Positions 27,852 to 36,283 of a stretch of DNA of 64,000 nt are shown piece by piece. Each line of letters opens with the position of its first letter. The first letter of the stretch is position 1. Made by a program: the position numbers and the translations under genes. The notes under the pieces are model-generated. The model was not told the DNA's origin. It did not search any database and worked only from the letters and a program-made list of their open reading frames with translations. The stretch comes from Paenibacillus profundus (lineage in GTDB: Bacteria > Bacillota > Bacilli > Paenibacillales > Paenibacillaceae): NCBI RefSeq assembly GCF_021369635.1, contig NZ_JAJNBZ010000006.1, forward strand, positions 203,905 through 267,904. The letters are read 5' to 3'.

Positions 27852-28247
27852 TCATTTATTCCAATATTTCAATAATAGCGAAAGCGTGCTGCTGAAATCC
27901 CAAAAATCTAAAATGACCGGCGGACACGGGAATTCGTCCTCGTCATCCTCCGCTCGTTCACTGCTACGTCCCGCCATGAGCCGCTGCATAATATCGATTG
28001 CCATCTCCGGCGTCACCTGATGATAGAACGTCCCTTCAGGCTCTATTCTGACGGCGCATCCTTGAATATTAGTTCGCGAACAAGGGATTTCTTGTATCCG
28101 TACCTCATGTATACAACCAAGGTTATATGCTTCTTGTATAAGGGTATGCTTGACCTGCTGGCTGCTCCTTCTGCTTGCGCCATTCATTCCGTAATAGACG
28201 AACACGGAATGAATCATTGAAGGGAATCCCGGTAAACGTTGACTCAT
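27852..28247 (-). CDS. Thioredoxin-like ferredoxin-type protein, likely Fur-regulated
   Basis: 131 residues. The layout VFVYYGMNGASRRSS near residue 15, VRIQEIPCSRTNIQGCAVRI, EPEGTFYHQVTPEMAIDIM resembles the (2Fe-2S) ferredoxin-like family with a thioredoxin fold. The first pair of cluster cysteines is absent; cysteines remain at GCIHE, PCSRT and QGCAV, and one in the C-terminal EFPCPP. It may therefore not hold a normal cluster. Ribosome site GAGGGG. A Fur-like box lies 17 bases upstream of the start, which suggests expression under iron shortage. Confidence 0.6.
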   Translation of the reverse strand: MSQRLPGFPSMIHSVFVYYGMNGASRRSSQQVKHTLIQEAYNLGCIHEVRIQEIPCSRTNIQGCAVRIEPEGTFYHQVTPEMAIDIMQRLMAGRSSERAEDDEDEFPCPPVILDFWDFSSTLSLLLKYWNK

Positions 28248-28263
28248 CTCTACCCCTCCTCAT

Positions 28264-28284
28264 TGAGAAATATTATCATTCTCA
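28264..28284 (-). promoter_or_regulatory. Fur-like operator
   Basis: tgagaatgataatatttctca on the minus strand: near-palindromic 21 bases with the GATAAT core of Fur boxes, immediately upstream of the gene starting at 28247. Confidence 0.6.
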
Positions 28285-28336
28285 TTGAGGGGTGTCTGCC
28301 CCTGGACGGATTATTTTAACCTGAACAAGGAATGTT

Positions 28337-28768
28337 TCAATATTTCGTGCTTTGAATATATAAATATTCGCCGACACCTTTTGAGATCAGCATGATCAAT
28401 GAACTGATGACGCTCAAGATAAGCGTCAGTGTGAGAACAATCCAATACATAGATGGAATGTTCATGCGAATACTTATTTGATACGTAAAAAATAGATAGG
28501 CAATCATCCCTGCTTGGAAAAAGCTCATACATACAAATAGCCACTTTGCCCATTCTTTTCCCATATATAGCAATACACAAATGACAATCGTATTAATCGA
28601 ACCGATGACGGATTGCGGCGAAGCTCCATACTTGAAGTTCAGATAAATAAAGATAGTCAACAGGAGACAATTCGAAAAGATGATTGTTCTCAATACGCTC
28701 TTCCCGCGTTGCGCTTGCCTGTTCATTCTCCCAAAATAATCTTCGCTTGGGGATGTTTCATTCGTCAA
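28337..28768 (-). CDS. Small multi-pass membrane protein, unknown
   Basis: About 143 residues from a TTG at 28768, chosen because GGAGGGGAG lies six bases upstream; an in-frame ATG at 28816 has no such site. Polar N-terminus (TNETSPSEDYFGRMNRQA), then four hydrophobic segments (SVLRTIIFSNCLLLTIFIYL, IGSINTIVICVLLYMG, WLFVCMSFFQAGMIAYLFF, YWIVLTLTLILSVISSLIML). No family recognised. Alone on its strand between the pentapeptide-repeat gene and the Fur box. Confidence 0.65.
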   Translation of the reverse strand: MTNETSPSEDYFGRMNRQAQRGKSVLRTIIFSNCLLLTIFIYLNFKYGASPQSVIGSINTIVICVLLYMGKEWAKWLFVCMSFFQAGMIAYLFFTYQISIRMNIPSMYWIVLTLTLILSVISSLIMLISKGVGEYLYIQSTKY

Positions 28769-28851
28769 CGCTGCTCCCCTCCTCAATAGACCATCTATAT
28801 CGCAAACGGGACACACCTAGTCCGCAACGACTACAAGTTAAAAATCAAAAA

Positions 28852-28875
28852 TCACCACCTATTGTTAGGTGGTGA
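28852..28875 (-). terminator. Terminator of the pentapeptide-repeat gene
   Basis: tcaccacct-attgtt-aggtggtga followed by T-rich DNA on the minus strand. Confidence 0.75.
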
Positions 28876-28887
28876 ACAAAAAGGGCA

Positions 28888-29310
28888 TTATGATGGATTG
28901 CTATGCATATTCAGTAGTGCTTCAATGTCAATCCCGTTAATCTTCAAGCCCGAAATGTTGCAGTTCCGAAGCTCGACATTCACTAGTTGGCAGTTGTCAA
29001 AGGTGCTATTGTTCAAATGACACATCTCAAATCGAACCGGCCGCTGCTCGGCACCAGGTTCATAAGCGGGGTGTCCTTCTCGAGGCATGCCGATGTTGTG
29101 AATGTAAGCTCCCCCGATTTGCGCGCCGTCAATTTCCAAGTCGCTTAAATTGGCATCCATAATTTTGGTGCCTGCCAATGTCACGTTGTCAAGGGTAAGA
29201 TTCTCCGCTGCGACATTCGTGAAGCTGGACCCAGACACGCATGCGTTGTCAGCTACAATTTGTTGCACGGCATTATTAATATGGAGCTGTGTACCGGTTG
29301 AAGATTCCAA
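28888..29310 (-). CDS. Pentapeptide-repeat protein
   Basis: 140 residues. Two runs of pentapeptide A(N/D)LxX-like repeats: VAAENLTLDNVTLAGTKIMD with ANLSDLEIDGAQIGG (residues 33-70) and MCHLNNSTFDNCQLVNVELR with NCNISGLKING (95-130), split by a proline-rich insert (GMPREGHPAYEPGAEQRP). The fold should be a right-handed beta-helix. Some members mimic DNA and inhibit gyrase or give quinolone tolerance, but most have no known role. Ribosome site GGGAGGAA. It ends at the hairpin at 28852. Confidence 0.82.
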   Translation of the reverse strand: MESSTGTQLHINNAVQQIVADNACVSGSSFTNVAAENLTLDNVTLAGTKIMDANLSDLEIDGAQIGGAYIHNIGMPREGHPAYEPGAEQRPVRFEMCHLNNSTFDNCQLVNVELRNCNISGLKINGIDIEALLNMHSNPS

Positions 29311-29399
29311 TGATTCTTCCTCCCTAAATGGTTGATTTATCCTCCAGTCACCAATAGATTAATACAAGCCACACCATTTGTATAGATGTATTTCTTATG

Positions 29400-30920
29400 T
29401 TAATTGGGGGATAAAGGAAGCATAATCATAAACGCAGCCCCTTTGCCTGCCTCGCTCTCCACGTGTATGATCCCGCCATGTGACTCTACAATCGATTTGG
29501 AGATGGACAGCCCTAGTCCTGCTCCTCCGTTCTTCCGCGTACGGGAATAATCTTTCCGATAGAAACGATCGAACACATAAGAGATATGCTTGTCGTCGAT
29601 GCCGATCCCGTTATCCTTCACCGTGAGCTGTACCGTATCACTTGTTCGTGTTAGCGCCAGCGTAATGATCCCCGATTCTGGCTCTGTATGCTGTACGGCA
29701 TTGTAGAACAGATTGAGAATAACCTGCTTCATCTTGTCGGTATCGAACCGGCACATCACATGATCGGATAGTTCGAATTCAACATGTCGGCTGCCAGCTA
29801 ATAAACGCAGCTGTGGCTCCATGTCTTGAATCAACTTATCCAATGCGCCTTCCGTCAGTGCAATGTCAGGTGTCCGATCAAGCTTGGCGAGCAGCAGCAA
29901 ATCCCGTACCAGATGATTAAGACGCTCTGATTCACCATACATGCTGTGCAATGCTTTTTCAAGCTGCTCGGGCTGTTGGGATGCGCCGCGCAGCAACACC
30001 TCCAAGAAGCCATGGATCGAGGTCAGCGGAGTCCGAAGCTCATGAGACGCGTCTGCTACGAATTGACGCATCTGTTCTTTCGCTTCCTTCTCCGCTTCAA
30101 ATGACGCCCGCAGCCGCTCCAGCATGCGATTGAACGATACCGCTAGCCGATCGATTTCTTGTTGACCCTGAATCGTATTGAACCGTTCATCCAGATTGCC
30201 CGCATTGACGTTCTCCACGGCATGTACCATGTTCGACAACGGATGCAGCGTTCTTTTTAGCACAGGCAAAAAGGTCAATAATCCAGCTAGCAGCGCGAAC
30301 ACTGCAAGCACGATAAAAATGAGCAGCTGTCGTCCCAGCTCGTCTTTCATCGGGCCCGTACCCGCACTAATCTGTACGATTCCTTTCACCATCCCACTTA
30401 TCTGAATGGGGTGCAGCACCACGATTTGCTCCTCACCTTCAGCATTGCGGACCACTTGATACCCCAGCCCTTCCCTTCGCGGGGCAGGATTCGATTGCAG
30501 CAAACTGTTATATTCCTCATCTGATAGACGCGGAGCCGCTCCCGCGCTCTTCCATTCTGACAGAACGGAGTAGCTGCCGTTCTTATCGATGAACGCGATC
30601 GAGACTCCCGGCATAAATACAACGGGAGGCGTTCCTCCATCCTGACTCCATCCGCGGCCTGCCTTCCAGCCTCCCCGATACCCTTTATTAGGAACAGGCA
30701 CGCCGGCCTGCCGCCACGTTTCCGGAGGAATGGACATAGCCTGATTCCGCAGACTTTCCGCCTTGTTTTGATACGTAAATTGACGCATGAACACATATTG
30801 GAACAATCCGATCAGAACGAGCAGAACAGCCAAAATGAGCAGCGATCTTGACAGTAGCTGCCAACGCAATGAGCCGAACAGTTGGCGTCTCTTGCTCCCA
30901 TCCTTGCTTAACCGGATCAT
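29400..30920 (-). CDS. Sensor histidine kinase with HAMP domain
   Basis: 506 residues. Membrane helix 1 LLSRSLLILAVLLVLIGLFQ, an extracellular sensor of about 150 residues, helix 2 LLIFIVLAVFALLAGLLTFL, HAMP (HPLSNMVHAVENVNAGNL, DERF), HisKA H-box FVADASHELRTPLTSIHGFL (about residue 293, phospho-His in SHELR), then N box NLFYNAVQHTEPES, G1 DNGIGI, F/G2 GGAGLGLSISKSIVE. The gene overlaps its response regulator by four bases. The signal it senses is unknown. Confidence 0.92.
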   Translation of the reverse strand: MIRLSKDGSKRRQLFGSLRWQLLSRSLLILAVLLVLIGLFQYVFMRQFTYQNKAESLRNQAMSIPPETWRQAGVPVPNKGYRGGWKAGRGWSQDGGTPPVVFMPGVSIAFIDKNGSYSVLSEWKSAGAAPRLSDEEYNSLLQSNPAPRREGLGYQVVRNAEGEEQIVVLHPIQISGMVKGIVQISAGTGPMKDELGRQLLIFIVLAVFALLAGLLTFLPVLKRTLHPLSNMVHAVENVNAGNLDERFNTIQGQQEIDRLAVSFNRMLERLRASFEAEKEAKEQMRQFVADASHELRTPLTSIHGFLEVLLRGASQQPEQLEKALHSMYGESERLNHLVRDLLLLAKLDRTPDIALTEGALDKLIQDMEPQLRLLAGSRHVEFELSDHVMCRFDTDKMKQVILNLFYNAVQHTEPESGIITLALTRTSDTVQLTVKDNGIGIDDKHISYVFDRFYRKDYSRTRKNGGAGLGLSISKSIVESHGGIIHVESEAGKGAAFMIMLPLSPN

Positions 30921-31600
30921 GTAAGATCCACCCGATACCCGACGCCCCGTAGCGTTCGAATCAAGCGATGCTCGCGATCGTGCAATTTCTCCCGCAGCGA
31001 ACGGATATAGACTTCCACGATATTCTCGTCACCACCGAAGTCGTACCCCCACACCTTGTCCAAAATAACCAACTTGCTCACCACAAGCCCGTGATTGCTC
31101 AGCATAAACTTTAACAGCTCATACTCGGTTGGCGATAGCTCCAACACACGGTTGTCCATGCTGATTTCCTTGCGTCGATCATCGATGCGAAATGGCCCGA
31201 GGTTGACCTCACCTACAAGATGCGGAAATTGGTTCCGGATTCTTGCATGGATGCGGGCCAACAGCTCTGCGAAGCTGAACGGCTTCACCATGTAATCGTC
31301 CGCTCCGAGCGTAAGACCTCTAATGCGATCGTCGACTTCATCTCTGGCTGTCAGCATGATGACTGCCACTTGATCCATCTTTTTGAGCATACCGCATACT
31401 TCAAAGCCGTCCATCCCTGGCATCATGACGTCCAGAATGACGACATGGGGTTGAAATTCTTTCATCAGCGTAATGGCCGCGATTCCATCTTGACTCGTCC
31501 TTACCTCGAACCCTTCGTTCACAAGCCCAAGCTCCAGAAATTGCAATATATTCGGTTCGTCATCCACAAGCAATACTTTAATTCCCTTCAACTGCTGCAT
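30917..31600 (-). CDS. OmpR/PhoB-family response regulator
   Basis: 227 residues from the ATG at 31600 (GGAGGA upstream). Receiver domain with VLLVDDEPN, phospho-acceptor in VVILDVMMPGMDGF, the Thr in IMLTARDE and Lys in DYMVKPFSFAEL. C-terminal winged helix: LGPFRIDDRRKEI, LELSPTEYELLKFML, VWGYDF, VEVYIRSLREKL, IRTLRGVGYRVDL. Overlaps the kinase gene, so the two are co-translated. Targets not visible. Confidence 0.94.
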   Translation of the reverse strand: MQQLKGIKVLLVDDEPNILQFLELGLVNEGFEVRTSQDGIAAITLMKEFQPHVVILDVMMPGMDGFEVCGMLKKMDQVAVIMLTARDEVDDRIRGLTLGADDYMVKPFSFAELLARIHARIRNQFPHLVGEVNLGPFRIDDRRKEISMDNRVLELSPTEYELLKFMLSNHGLVVSKLVILDKVWGYDFGGDENIVEVYIRSLREKLHDREHRLIRTLRGVGYRVDLT

Positions 31601-31992
31601 AAGTATCCTCCGCCCCCGATGTCTAGTGGCACCATTATACAACACCGATATGAAAAAAACCTGAGCGCAAGCTGAAAGCCGCCTGAATGACAGAATCAGC
31701 TCAAATAAAGGAGCATGCCGTTTTTTTCCCGAGCCGCAGCGATGTAATAATTCTGATTATTCGATCCCAACAATATTCGTCCCCTTCATAACCACGCAGC
31801 AAAATTTGATCATTGGATGTCGTCTTTGCTCACCACTGTTCCTATAAACACGACGCTGGCGTGACCATATCCCTCGCTGCATCCTGCATTGGATTTCGTA
31901 CAGTAGAACAGCAGCGTACACCTCTTTACAACGGGTTTCATTGGAGTTTATCCAATGCTTTGGCACTCATTCAGCAGCATTTGCTGAGGCAT

Positions 31993-32100
31993 GTCCAAAT
32001 CCACTGCACAAAGTACAGTCAATTGCCATTTAGCCGCCCAATCCGTACATTCTGCTGTATATATTCCAATGGGGCTTGCTCGATCGTCGAAGGTTACCGC
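31993..32100 (-). repeat. Diverged repeat, unit 1 (partner at 34963-35075)
   Basis: Both units share tagccgcccaatccgtaca and tccaatggg with about three quarters identity overall, same orientation. Read on the minus strand, both give SPIG-Y and CTDWAA in the same order, so they are remnants of related coding sequence. Confidence 0.6.
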
Positions 32101-32127
32101 TTCACCAAGCATCAAGACGTCATAACG

Positions 32128-32156
32128 AAAAGGCCTCCCCTTTAAAGGGAAGGCTT
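32128..32156 (-). terminator. Terminator of the small membrane protein gene
   Basis: aagccttccc-tttaa-aggggaggcctttt on the minus strand, downstream of the stop at 32334. Confidence 0.6.
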
Positions 32157-32333
32157 GCGAAATGGAGGAGTTATATTTAATCATTATATGCTTCCACATC
32201 CGATTGCATAACATCCATGAGCCATTCCTCAAGGCTGAAAAAGGCTTGTTCTTGGCCAGATCGGTTCCAACTCCCTGTCCCCGCTCCAAGTTAAAAAAAT
32301 GAACTTGGACATAGATACAAGATTCGAATACTA

Positions 32334-32645
32334 TCATTTCCTGCTATACGAGGAGACGAAGCAACACCACCACACGATGGTATACAAATAGCCACACACT
32401 ACATAAATTGCCCATAATGAGCCTAGGAACAACTGGTTAACCAAGTATTCCAGTTCTGTCATGCCTTCGCTTCTTCCGAGCGAATTCAAGAAAAAAACAA
32501 TGAAGCCGCTGATGAGAACGGCGACATGAATCCACGACATCAGCGTTAATCGCCTTCTGCATATACTATACACGCTTGCCGCTAAACTGATGCCTAAAAT
32601 TGTGTAGCTCAACGCCCATACCCACGCTGCATTTGTGGCCCACAT
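32334..32645 (-). CDS. Small membrane protein, unknown
   Basis: 103 residues with three hydrophobic helices (AWVWALSYTILGISLAASVY, WIHVAVLISGFIVFFLNSLG, FLGSLWAIYVVCGYLYTIVW) and a basic turn ICRRRLTL. The ribosome site AGGAGGAAG is strong. No family recognised. Followed by the hairpin at 32128. Confidence 0.65.
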   Translation of the reverse strand: MWATNAAWVWALSYTILGISLAASVYSICRRRLTLMSWIHVAVLISGFIVFFLNSLGRSEGMTELEYLVNQLFLGSLWAIYVVCGYLYTIVWWCCFVSSYSRK

Positions 32646-32710
32646 TAGACCCTTCCTCCTGTTTATTCAAAGTTTCACTACAATTGAGCATTCTAACGCC
32701 ACGTAAGTTG

Positions 32711-32971
32711 CTATAATGTCTTTCCAGGTTCGATTCTCTCAAGCAGGGTATACGGCTTCGTCTCCCATACTTCGTATGGAATGTAGCGGCCCTGCATGGC
32801 GTCCAAGATTCGTGATTTAAAATGGGGCCGCTTCACAAAATCATCAATATTCGCTTCGGATAATTCGATAAAGCGCGCTGCCTTTATTTCACTGTCCTGC
32901 TTGACGATATCGCCGCGGACATGGTGTGCACGGAAGACGACGGCTACGATGTGCCTCGGCACATCCGACAT
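32711..32971 (-). pseudogene. 3' part of a Nudix hydrolase gene
   Basis: 86 codons matching the C-terminal half of a Nudix protein: PRHIVAVVFRAHHVRGD, EIKAARFIELSEANIDDFVK, YEVWETKPYTLLERI. The Nudix box itself (GX5EX7REUXEEXGU) should lie before this and is missing. A GGGGGG-like site precedes the ATG, so a short product could be made, but it would lack the catalytic metal site. Confidence 0.65.
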
Positions 32972-33028
32972 TGCAATTCCCCCCTCATAGATGATGTTAA
33001 AAAACGGCCACTTTAAACACGATATGCA

Positions 33029-33232
33029 TTATTCTGGCTTTACGCTTTCAATAGCCGCGAAGAAAACGTCCAAAAGCTCTTTATCGAACTCTGCTCTCAC
33101 ATACTCACCTATCTGATCCAATTCTGCATCCGTTCCATATTCTAAAACCGGGCGCCCTTCGCACTTCAATACGGTACAATTGAACTTCTCTTGTACTTGC
33201 TCGATGACAAAATCCTGATCCACTAACGTCAT
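33029..33232 (-). CDS. Hypothetical small acidic protein
   Basis: 67 residues from MTLVDQDFVIEQVQEKFN (an ATG four codons upstream is the alternative). Contains CTVLKCEGRPVLEYGTDAEL and an acidic helix GEYVRAEFDKELLDVFF. Not recognised. It starts 27 bases after the YbaK-like gene stop on the same strand and could be its operon partner. Confidence 0.55.
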   Translation of the reverse strand: MTLVDQDFVIEQVQEKFNCTVLKCEGRPVLEYGTDAELDQIGEYVRAEFDKELLDVFFAAIESVKPE

Positions 33233-33258
33233 TGGTCCCTTCACAGCAGCCTACCCCT

Positions 33259-33723
33259 TTATTTTCTTATTCTAGCAATCTTTCCAGCATTCATGTTCAA
33301 CATTTCTTCGACTTCGATGCGAACTAATGAGTTAGGCGATCCACCGCCTGTATAGATACATTCCAACTCGGTTACTTTAGGGTCGATCAAAAACAATGCA
33401 TCATATCCAAAGGAGGGCACTCCACCTGCAGGATAGCCTGTTCTCTCCAGCACCTCCGCTTCTTCAGCCAGCCTCGGTCGATCGATGTCGAGCGCTTTGC
33501 TTACTCTCGAAGTGCTTGCCCGGTCCTTTCCATGTACGATCGCAACAATTAATCTGTCTGCGTTATCTATCATGCAAATGTTTTTGACGAACTGATCTTC
33601 CGATCCGTTTACAGCAATAGCCGCGTCTTTCACCGAGTGACAAGACTGCTCCAACACCAAATGCTCGGCATTCAGTTGATTCGCAGCAATAAACTCAATC
33701 ATTTTTCGTTCAAACTTGTACAT
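33259..33723 (-). CDS. YbaK/ProX-type aminoacyl-tRNA deacylase
   Basis: 154 residues of the YbaK/aminoacyl-tRNA synthetase-associated domain family, which removes wrongly attached amino acids from tRNA in trans. Landmarks: VKDAAIAVNGSEDQFVKNIC, VHGKDRASTSRVSKAL (the lysine region), GYPAGGVPSFGYD (the conserved GG.P..G loop), and IYTGGGSPNSLVRI. Full length. The substrate (Ala-tRNA-Pro, Cys-tRNA-Pro or other) cannot be told. The next gene at 33232 is close behind. Confidence 0.88.
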   Translation of the reverse strand: MYKFERKMIEFIAANQLNAEHLVLEQSCHSVKDAAIAVNGSEDQFVKNICMIDNADRLIVAIVHGKDRASTSRVSKALDIDRPRLAEEAEVLERTGYPAGGVPSFGYDALFLIDPKVTELECIYTGGGSPNSLVRIEVEEMLNMNAGKIARIRK

Positions 33724-33875
33724 ATTTATTTGACCTTTCTTTAACTGGAATTCATGTTCTCTAAGACCTCGCTGCCTCAGTCCTCGCTGCTTTTCGTTTT
33801 TTCATTATATATTCCATCCATTACCCTCCGCCGCAAAAAACTGATGTTGCGATGTTCCTGCCCGCTGATTAGTCT

Positions 33876-33953
33876 TCAATCCAGAGCTTTTTCCATAGAT
33901 AGCGCTAACAGCTTTGTGGCATAGCCTTTGCGTCGCTCAGACGGTCGAATACC
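33876..33953 (-). pseudogene. Fragment of a GNAT acetyltransferase gene
   Basis: Reading GIRPSERRKGYATKLLALSM then EKALD and stop at 33876. This is acetyl-CoA-binding motif A (the family pattern Q/RxxGxG/A). No upstream or downstream part of the gene is present. Confidence 0.6.
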
Positions 33954-34020
33954 ATTGTAATGTCAGACTGACTAATTGCAAATTGTCCACAATAACACAT
34001 CCCTATAATTCTCTGGTTCA

Positions 34021-34458
34021 TCATTGCATATTCTGTATACTCTCTAAATCACCTATATTAATTACCGTTACCTCAGCGTCACAGGCAAAATCGATAAAGT
34101 ATAGACTTTTCTTATCCCCCGTCTTCAAAGCGGGATCATTGAAATCTACCGTTTCTAATTCATTTCCGTTCTTCTTTACGATATACGTTATTCTTGTAGC
34201 ACCATAGGAATCAGAAAGATTAGCATGCTTCTCACCATAATTAGCCAGAAGTTGTTCTAATGAATCTCCTAAACCAATTTCTCTATACGTTTGAAATCGA
34301 TTCGATTGATTATCATTAATGGATAGGAAAAATTGGACCACGACATCATCTCGATAAGCGATGCGCAATCCGCCATATTGGTACAGGTTAAACTGGATTT
34401 TGTCCTCTTTGCCGTACAGCTCCGTAATTTCTTGTTTAGTCATGCCTATATGTAACAA
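34021..34458 (-). CDS. SmpA/BLIP-fold-like protein, possibly N-terminally truncated
   Basis: 145 residues from a TTG at 34458, with no good ribosome site. The open frame extends upstream (DDLQIIDTKTGDLLHIGM) without ATG to a stop near 34533, so the natural start, perhaps with a signal peptide, seems lost. Two SmpA-like units: LHIGMTKQEITELYGKED and LGDSLEQLLANYGEKH, each with the G-x-(T/S)-x-xx(V/L) helix pattern of that fold, and strands such as GGLRIAYRDDVVVQFFL. Such domains occur in secreted or lipid-anchored proteins of bacilli. Function unknown. Confidence 0.5.
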   Translation of the reverse strand: MLHIGMTKQEITELYGKEDKIQFNLYQYGGLRIAYRDDVVVQFFLSINDNQSNRFQTYREIGLGDSLEQLLANYGEKHANLSDSYGATRITYIVKKNGNELETVDFNDPALKTGDKKSLYFIDFACDAEVTVINIGDLESIQNMQ

Positions 34459-35117
34459 GTCTCCCGTTTTGGTGTCTATAATTTGAAGGTCGTCGCTTGT
34501 ATATTGGTATGCTTGAATGCAGTCTAGTTTGTCTGTTCAATCGAATTCTCCTCAAGCATCACTCCGGTTACTTCATCCTCTTAACAGCTCTGTTTTTCGC
34601 CTTGAGTATCATATCCGTATTCTCATCATCCCAAAATCGAATCAGATGGTCTTCCGCAAAACACTTGGAATATACTTTCGCATACGCTATCTCAAAGTTT
34701 ACCAGCTGCCTTAACACAGTATGTCCTCTTTTCAATTATAACAATTTTTTCTTCATAAATAGAGCAACTTCACCAGCATCAACATCATTATAAGTGTAAA
34801 ATGATAAGTCAATTCCTTCAATCTCAAATCACTGTATCGTTCGTGATCGTCTTCCTCGTTCATTTCTTTCTTAATATATGGTATTTCTAAGTTTTTTAAG
34901 CTTATGTTAATCGTAACCTTGTTCAGTATTTCTTCTTTACTAACTTCGAATTTTTGGTCAGAGATGTAGCCAAATTCACTGTACAGAATACAGTCTATAT
35001 GCCGTTAGCCGCCCAATCCGTACACCCTGCTCTATATTTTCCAATGGGACTTGCTTCGACCGTAGTAGTTCTTATATATGATTCCAGACACCACGCTCTA
35101 TATCCTTTCTTGCGAAT
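34459..35117 (-). other. Region of eroded genes
   Basis: No intact gene. On the minus strand a frame at 34568-34717 reads LRQLVNFEIAYAKVYS and WDDENTDMILKAKNRAV (49 codons, GTG start), and 34740-34980 reads ISDQKFEVSKEEILNKV and NEEDDHERYSDLRLK with a frameshift before YTYNDVDAGEVALFMKK. I recognise neither. The segment at 34963-35075 repeats 31993-32100. Confidence 0.45.
34963..35075 (-). repeat. Diverged repeat, unit 2 (partner at 31993-32100)
   Basis: See unit 1. The minus-strand reading contains SPIGKYRAGCTDWAANGI followed by a stop and TVFCTVNL. Confidence 0.6.
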
Positions 35118-35123
35118 GCAAAA

Positions 35124-35164
35124 ACACCCCCCACTGATCGCATAACGCGATTACTGGGAGGTGT
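35124..35164 (-). terminator. Terminator of gcvH
   Basis: acacctcccagtaatcgcg pairs with cgcgatcagtggggggtgt-type arm, followed by TTTT on the minus strand. Confidence 0.75.
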
Positions 35165-35188
35165 CGCTTGCTATCTCGCTGCTTGTGC

Positions 35189-35578
35189 TTAATCGATAAG
35201 CTCCTGATATTTCTCCGCGCTTAACAAATGCTTGAGCGCTTCCTCCATGCTGCCTTCGATCTCGAGTTCGGCAAGCCAACCACCGTCGTAAGGCGCGCTG
35301 TTCACCTGTTCCGGCGCATCCTCCAGCCCGGTGTTCACCTTCGTAATCTTTCCGCTGACAGGACAATACAGCTCCGATACCGTCTTTACCGATTCAATTG
35401 AACCCATGCTGTCACCCGCAGAAAGCGTGGAACCGATTTCAGGAAATTCAATAAATACGATATCTCCCAATTGAGCCTGTGCATGATCGGAAATTCCGAT
35501 GCGTACGGTGCGTTCATCGACGACGAAAGCCCACTCATGTTCTTCGCTGTACAATAAATTCTCTTTCACTTCACTCAT
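35189..35578 (-). CDS. gcvH: Glycine cleavage system H protein
   Basis: 129 residues, full length. Carries the lipoyl attachment region GSIESVKTVSELYCPVSG, with the modified Lys in SVKTVSE (about residue 65), the N-terminal YSEEHEWAFVVDERTVRIGI, and the C-terminal APYDGGWLAELEI. It shuttles the aminomethyl group between the P, T and L proteins in the cytoplasm. Transcribed apart from gcvT-PA-PB but under its own tandem glycine riboswitch at 35671-35878. Confidence 0.96.
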   Translation of the reverse strand: MSEVKENLLYSEEHEWAFVVDERTVRIGISDHAQAQLGDIVFIEFPEIGSTLSAGDSMGSIESVKTVSELYCPVSGKITKVNTGLEDAPEQVNSAPYDGGWLAELEIEGSMEEALKHLLSAEKYQELID

Positions 35579-35631
35579 GCTAACGCCTCATTTCTTCATC
35601 ATAATTGTAGTTGGTAGTGTAGATACGCATG

Positions 35632-35670
35632 TAAAAAAAAGACAAGAAAAGGCCTTATTCGCCCTCTTCT
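35632..35670 (-). terminator. Riboswitch-controlled terminator before gcvH
   Basis: agaagagg-loop-ccttttct followed by a long T-run (minus strand), between the second aptamer and the gcvH start. This is the likely expression platform. Confidence 0.65.
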
Positions 35671-35878
35671 CTGTCCTCGGTACCTGAGAGTTTGTGCTCG
35701 ATCCTGCCGGTATGGACACGATCGAATTTACCCCTTGGGTGGCTAATGCGCTCTCCAGAGCTGCGTCAGATGACGGTACATGTACCTGAGAGATTAATTG
35801 CCAATCGGCAGGTTGGCAGCTTGCTCCTTCGGTGCCGGCACAAGGAACCCCGTGTCGGTCTCTCCCAATCATCTTCAT
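35671..35878 (-). promoter_or_regulatory. Tandem glycine riboswitch (gcvT motif) controlling gcvH
   Basis: Two aptamers read on the minus strand: first gggagagaccgac...caccgaaggagcaagc...aatctctcaggtac, second ctctggagagc...ccacccaaggggtaa...aactctcaggtaccgaggac. Conserved features are CCGAAGGxGCAA, CTCTCAGGTA, GGACAGAG and the short linker between aptamers. Confidence 0.92.
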
Positions 35879-36071
35879 CCGCATTGTATGAATTTAACAA
35901 GGTTGCATTTTACATCAATCTAGGTTGTTCAAAAACACGCATCTATAGCGTAGTTCAGCCTTCGATATATGTCAATATTTCGGACAACATTTTTTTCAAT
36001 CCGCAAAAAATGGATTGACAATGTGTGGAAGCATCAAGTAATAATGTAGGTATAACAACTGCACACGCGAA

Positions 36072-36275
36072 TGATGGTAAGGGGAGAGATTACCGCACTC
36101 AGGTAACGCCGAAGGAGTAAGCCCATACGGGTGAATCTCTCAGGCAAAAGGACTTTTACCGGACGCATCTCTGGAGAGAACTCTTTCACTAGAGTCACCC
36201 AAGGGGAAACTCGGAACGTTCGCGTATGCGAATGCGCGAGGTAACTCTCAGGTACAAAGGACAGAGCGGAAGGAA
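36072..36275 (+). promoter_or_regulatory. Tandem glycine riboswitch (gcvT motif) controlling gcvT-gcvPA-gcvPB
   Basis: First aptamer gggagagattacc...gccgaaggagtaagc...aatctctcaggcaaaaggac, second tctctggagag...cacccaaggggaaac...taactctcaggtacaaaggac ending agagcgg. Same architecture as the copy on the other strand, facing away from it. Confidence 0.93.
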
Positions 36276-36283
36276 TACAGTAG

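Larger units (their letters stand above)
31646..32333. other. Intergenic region with decayed coding remnants
   Basis: No intact gene. The minus strand carries short protein-like pieces in different frames, for example SPIGIYTAECTDWAAKWQ near 32000-32075 and YYIAAAREKNGMLLYLS near 31700. A terminator hairpin is at 32128. Part of it is repeated at 34963. Confidence 0.5.

Noticed and set aside
31948..32337. 129-codon minus-strand frame
   Set aside because: It contains the terminator of the preceding membrane protein gene (32128-32156) and parts of a decayed repeat; no ribosome site.
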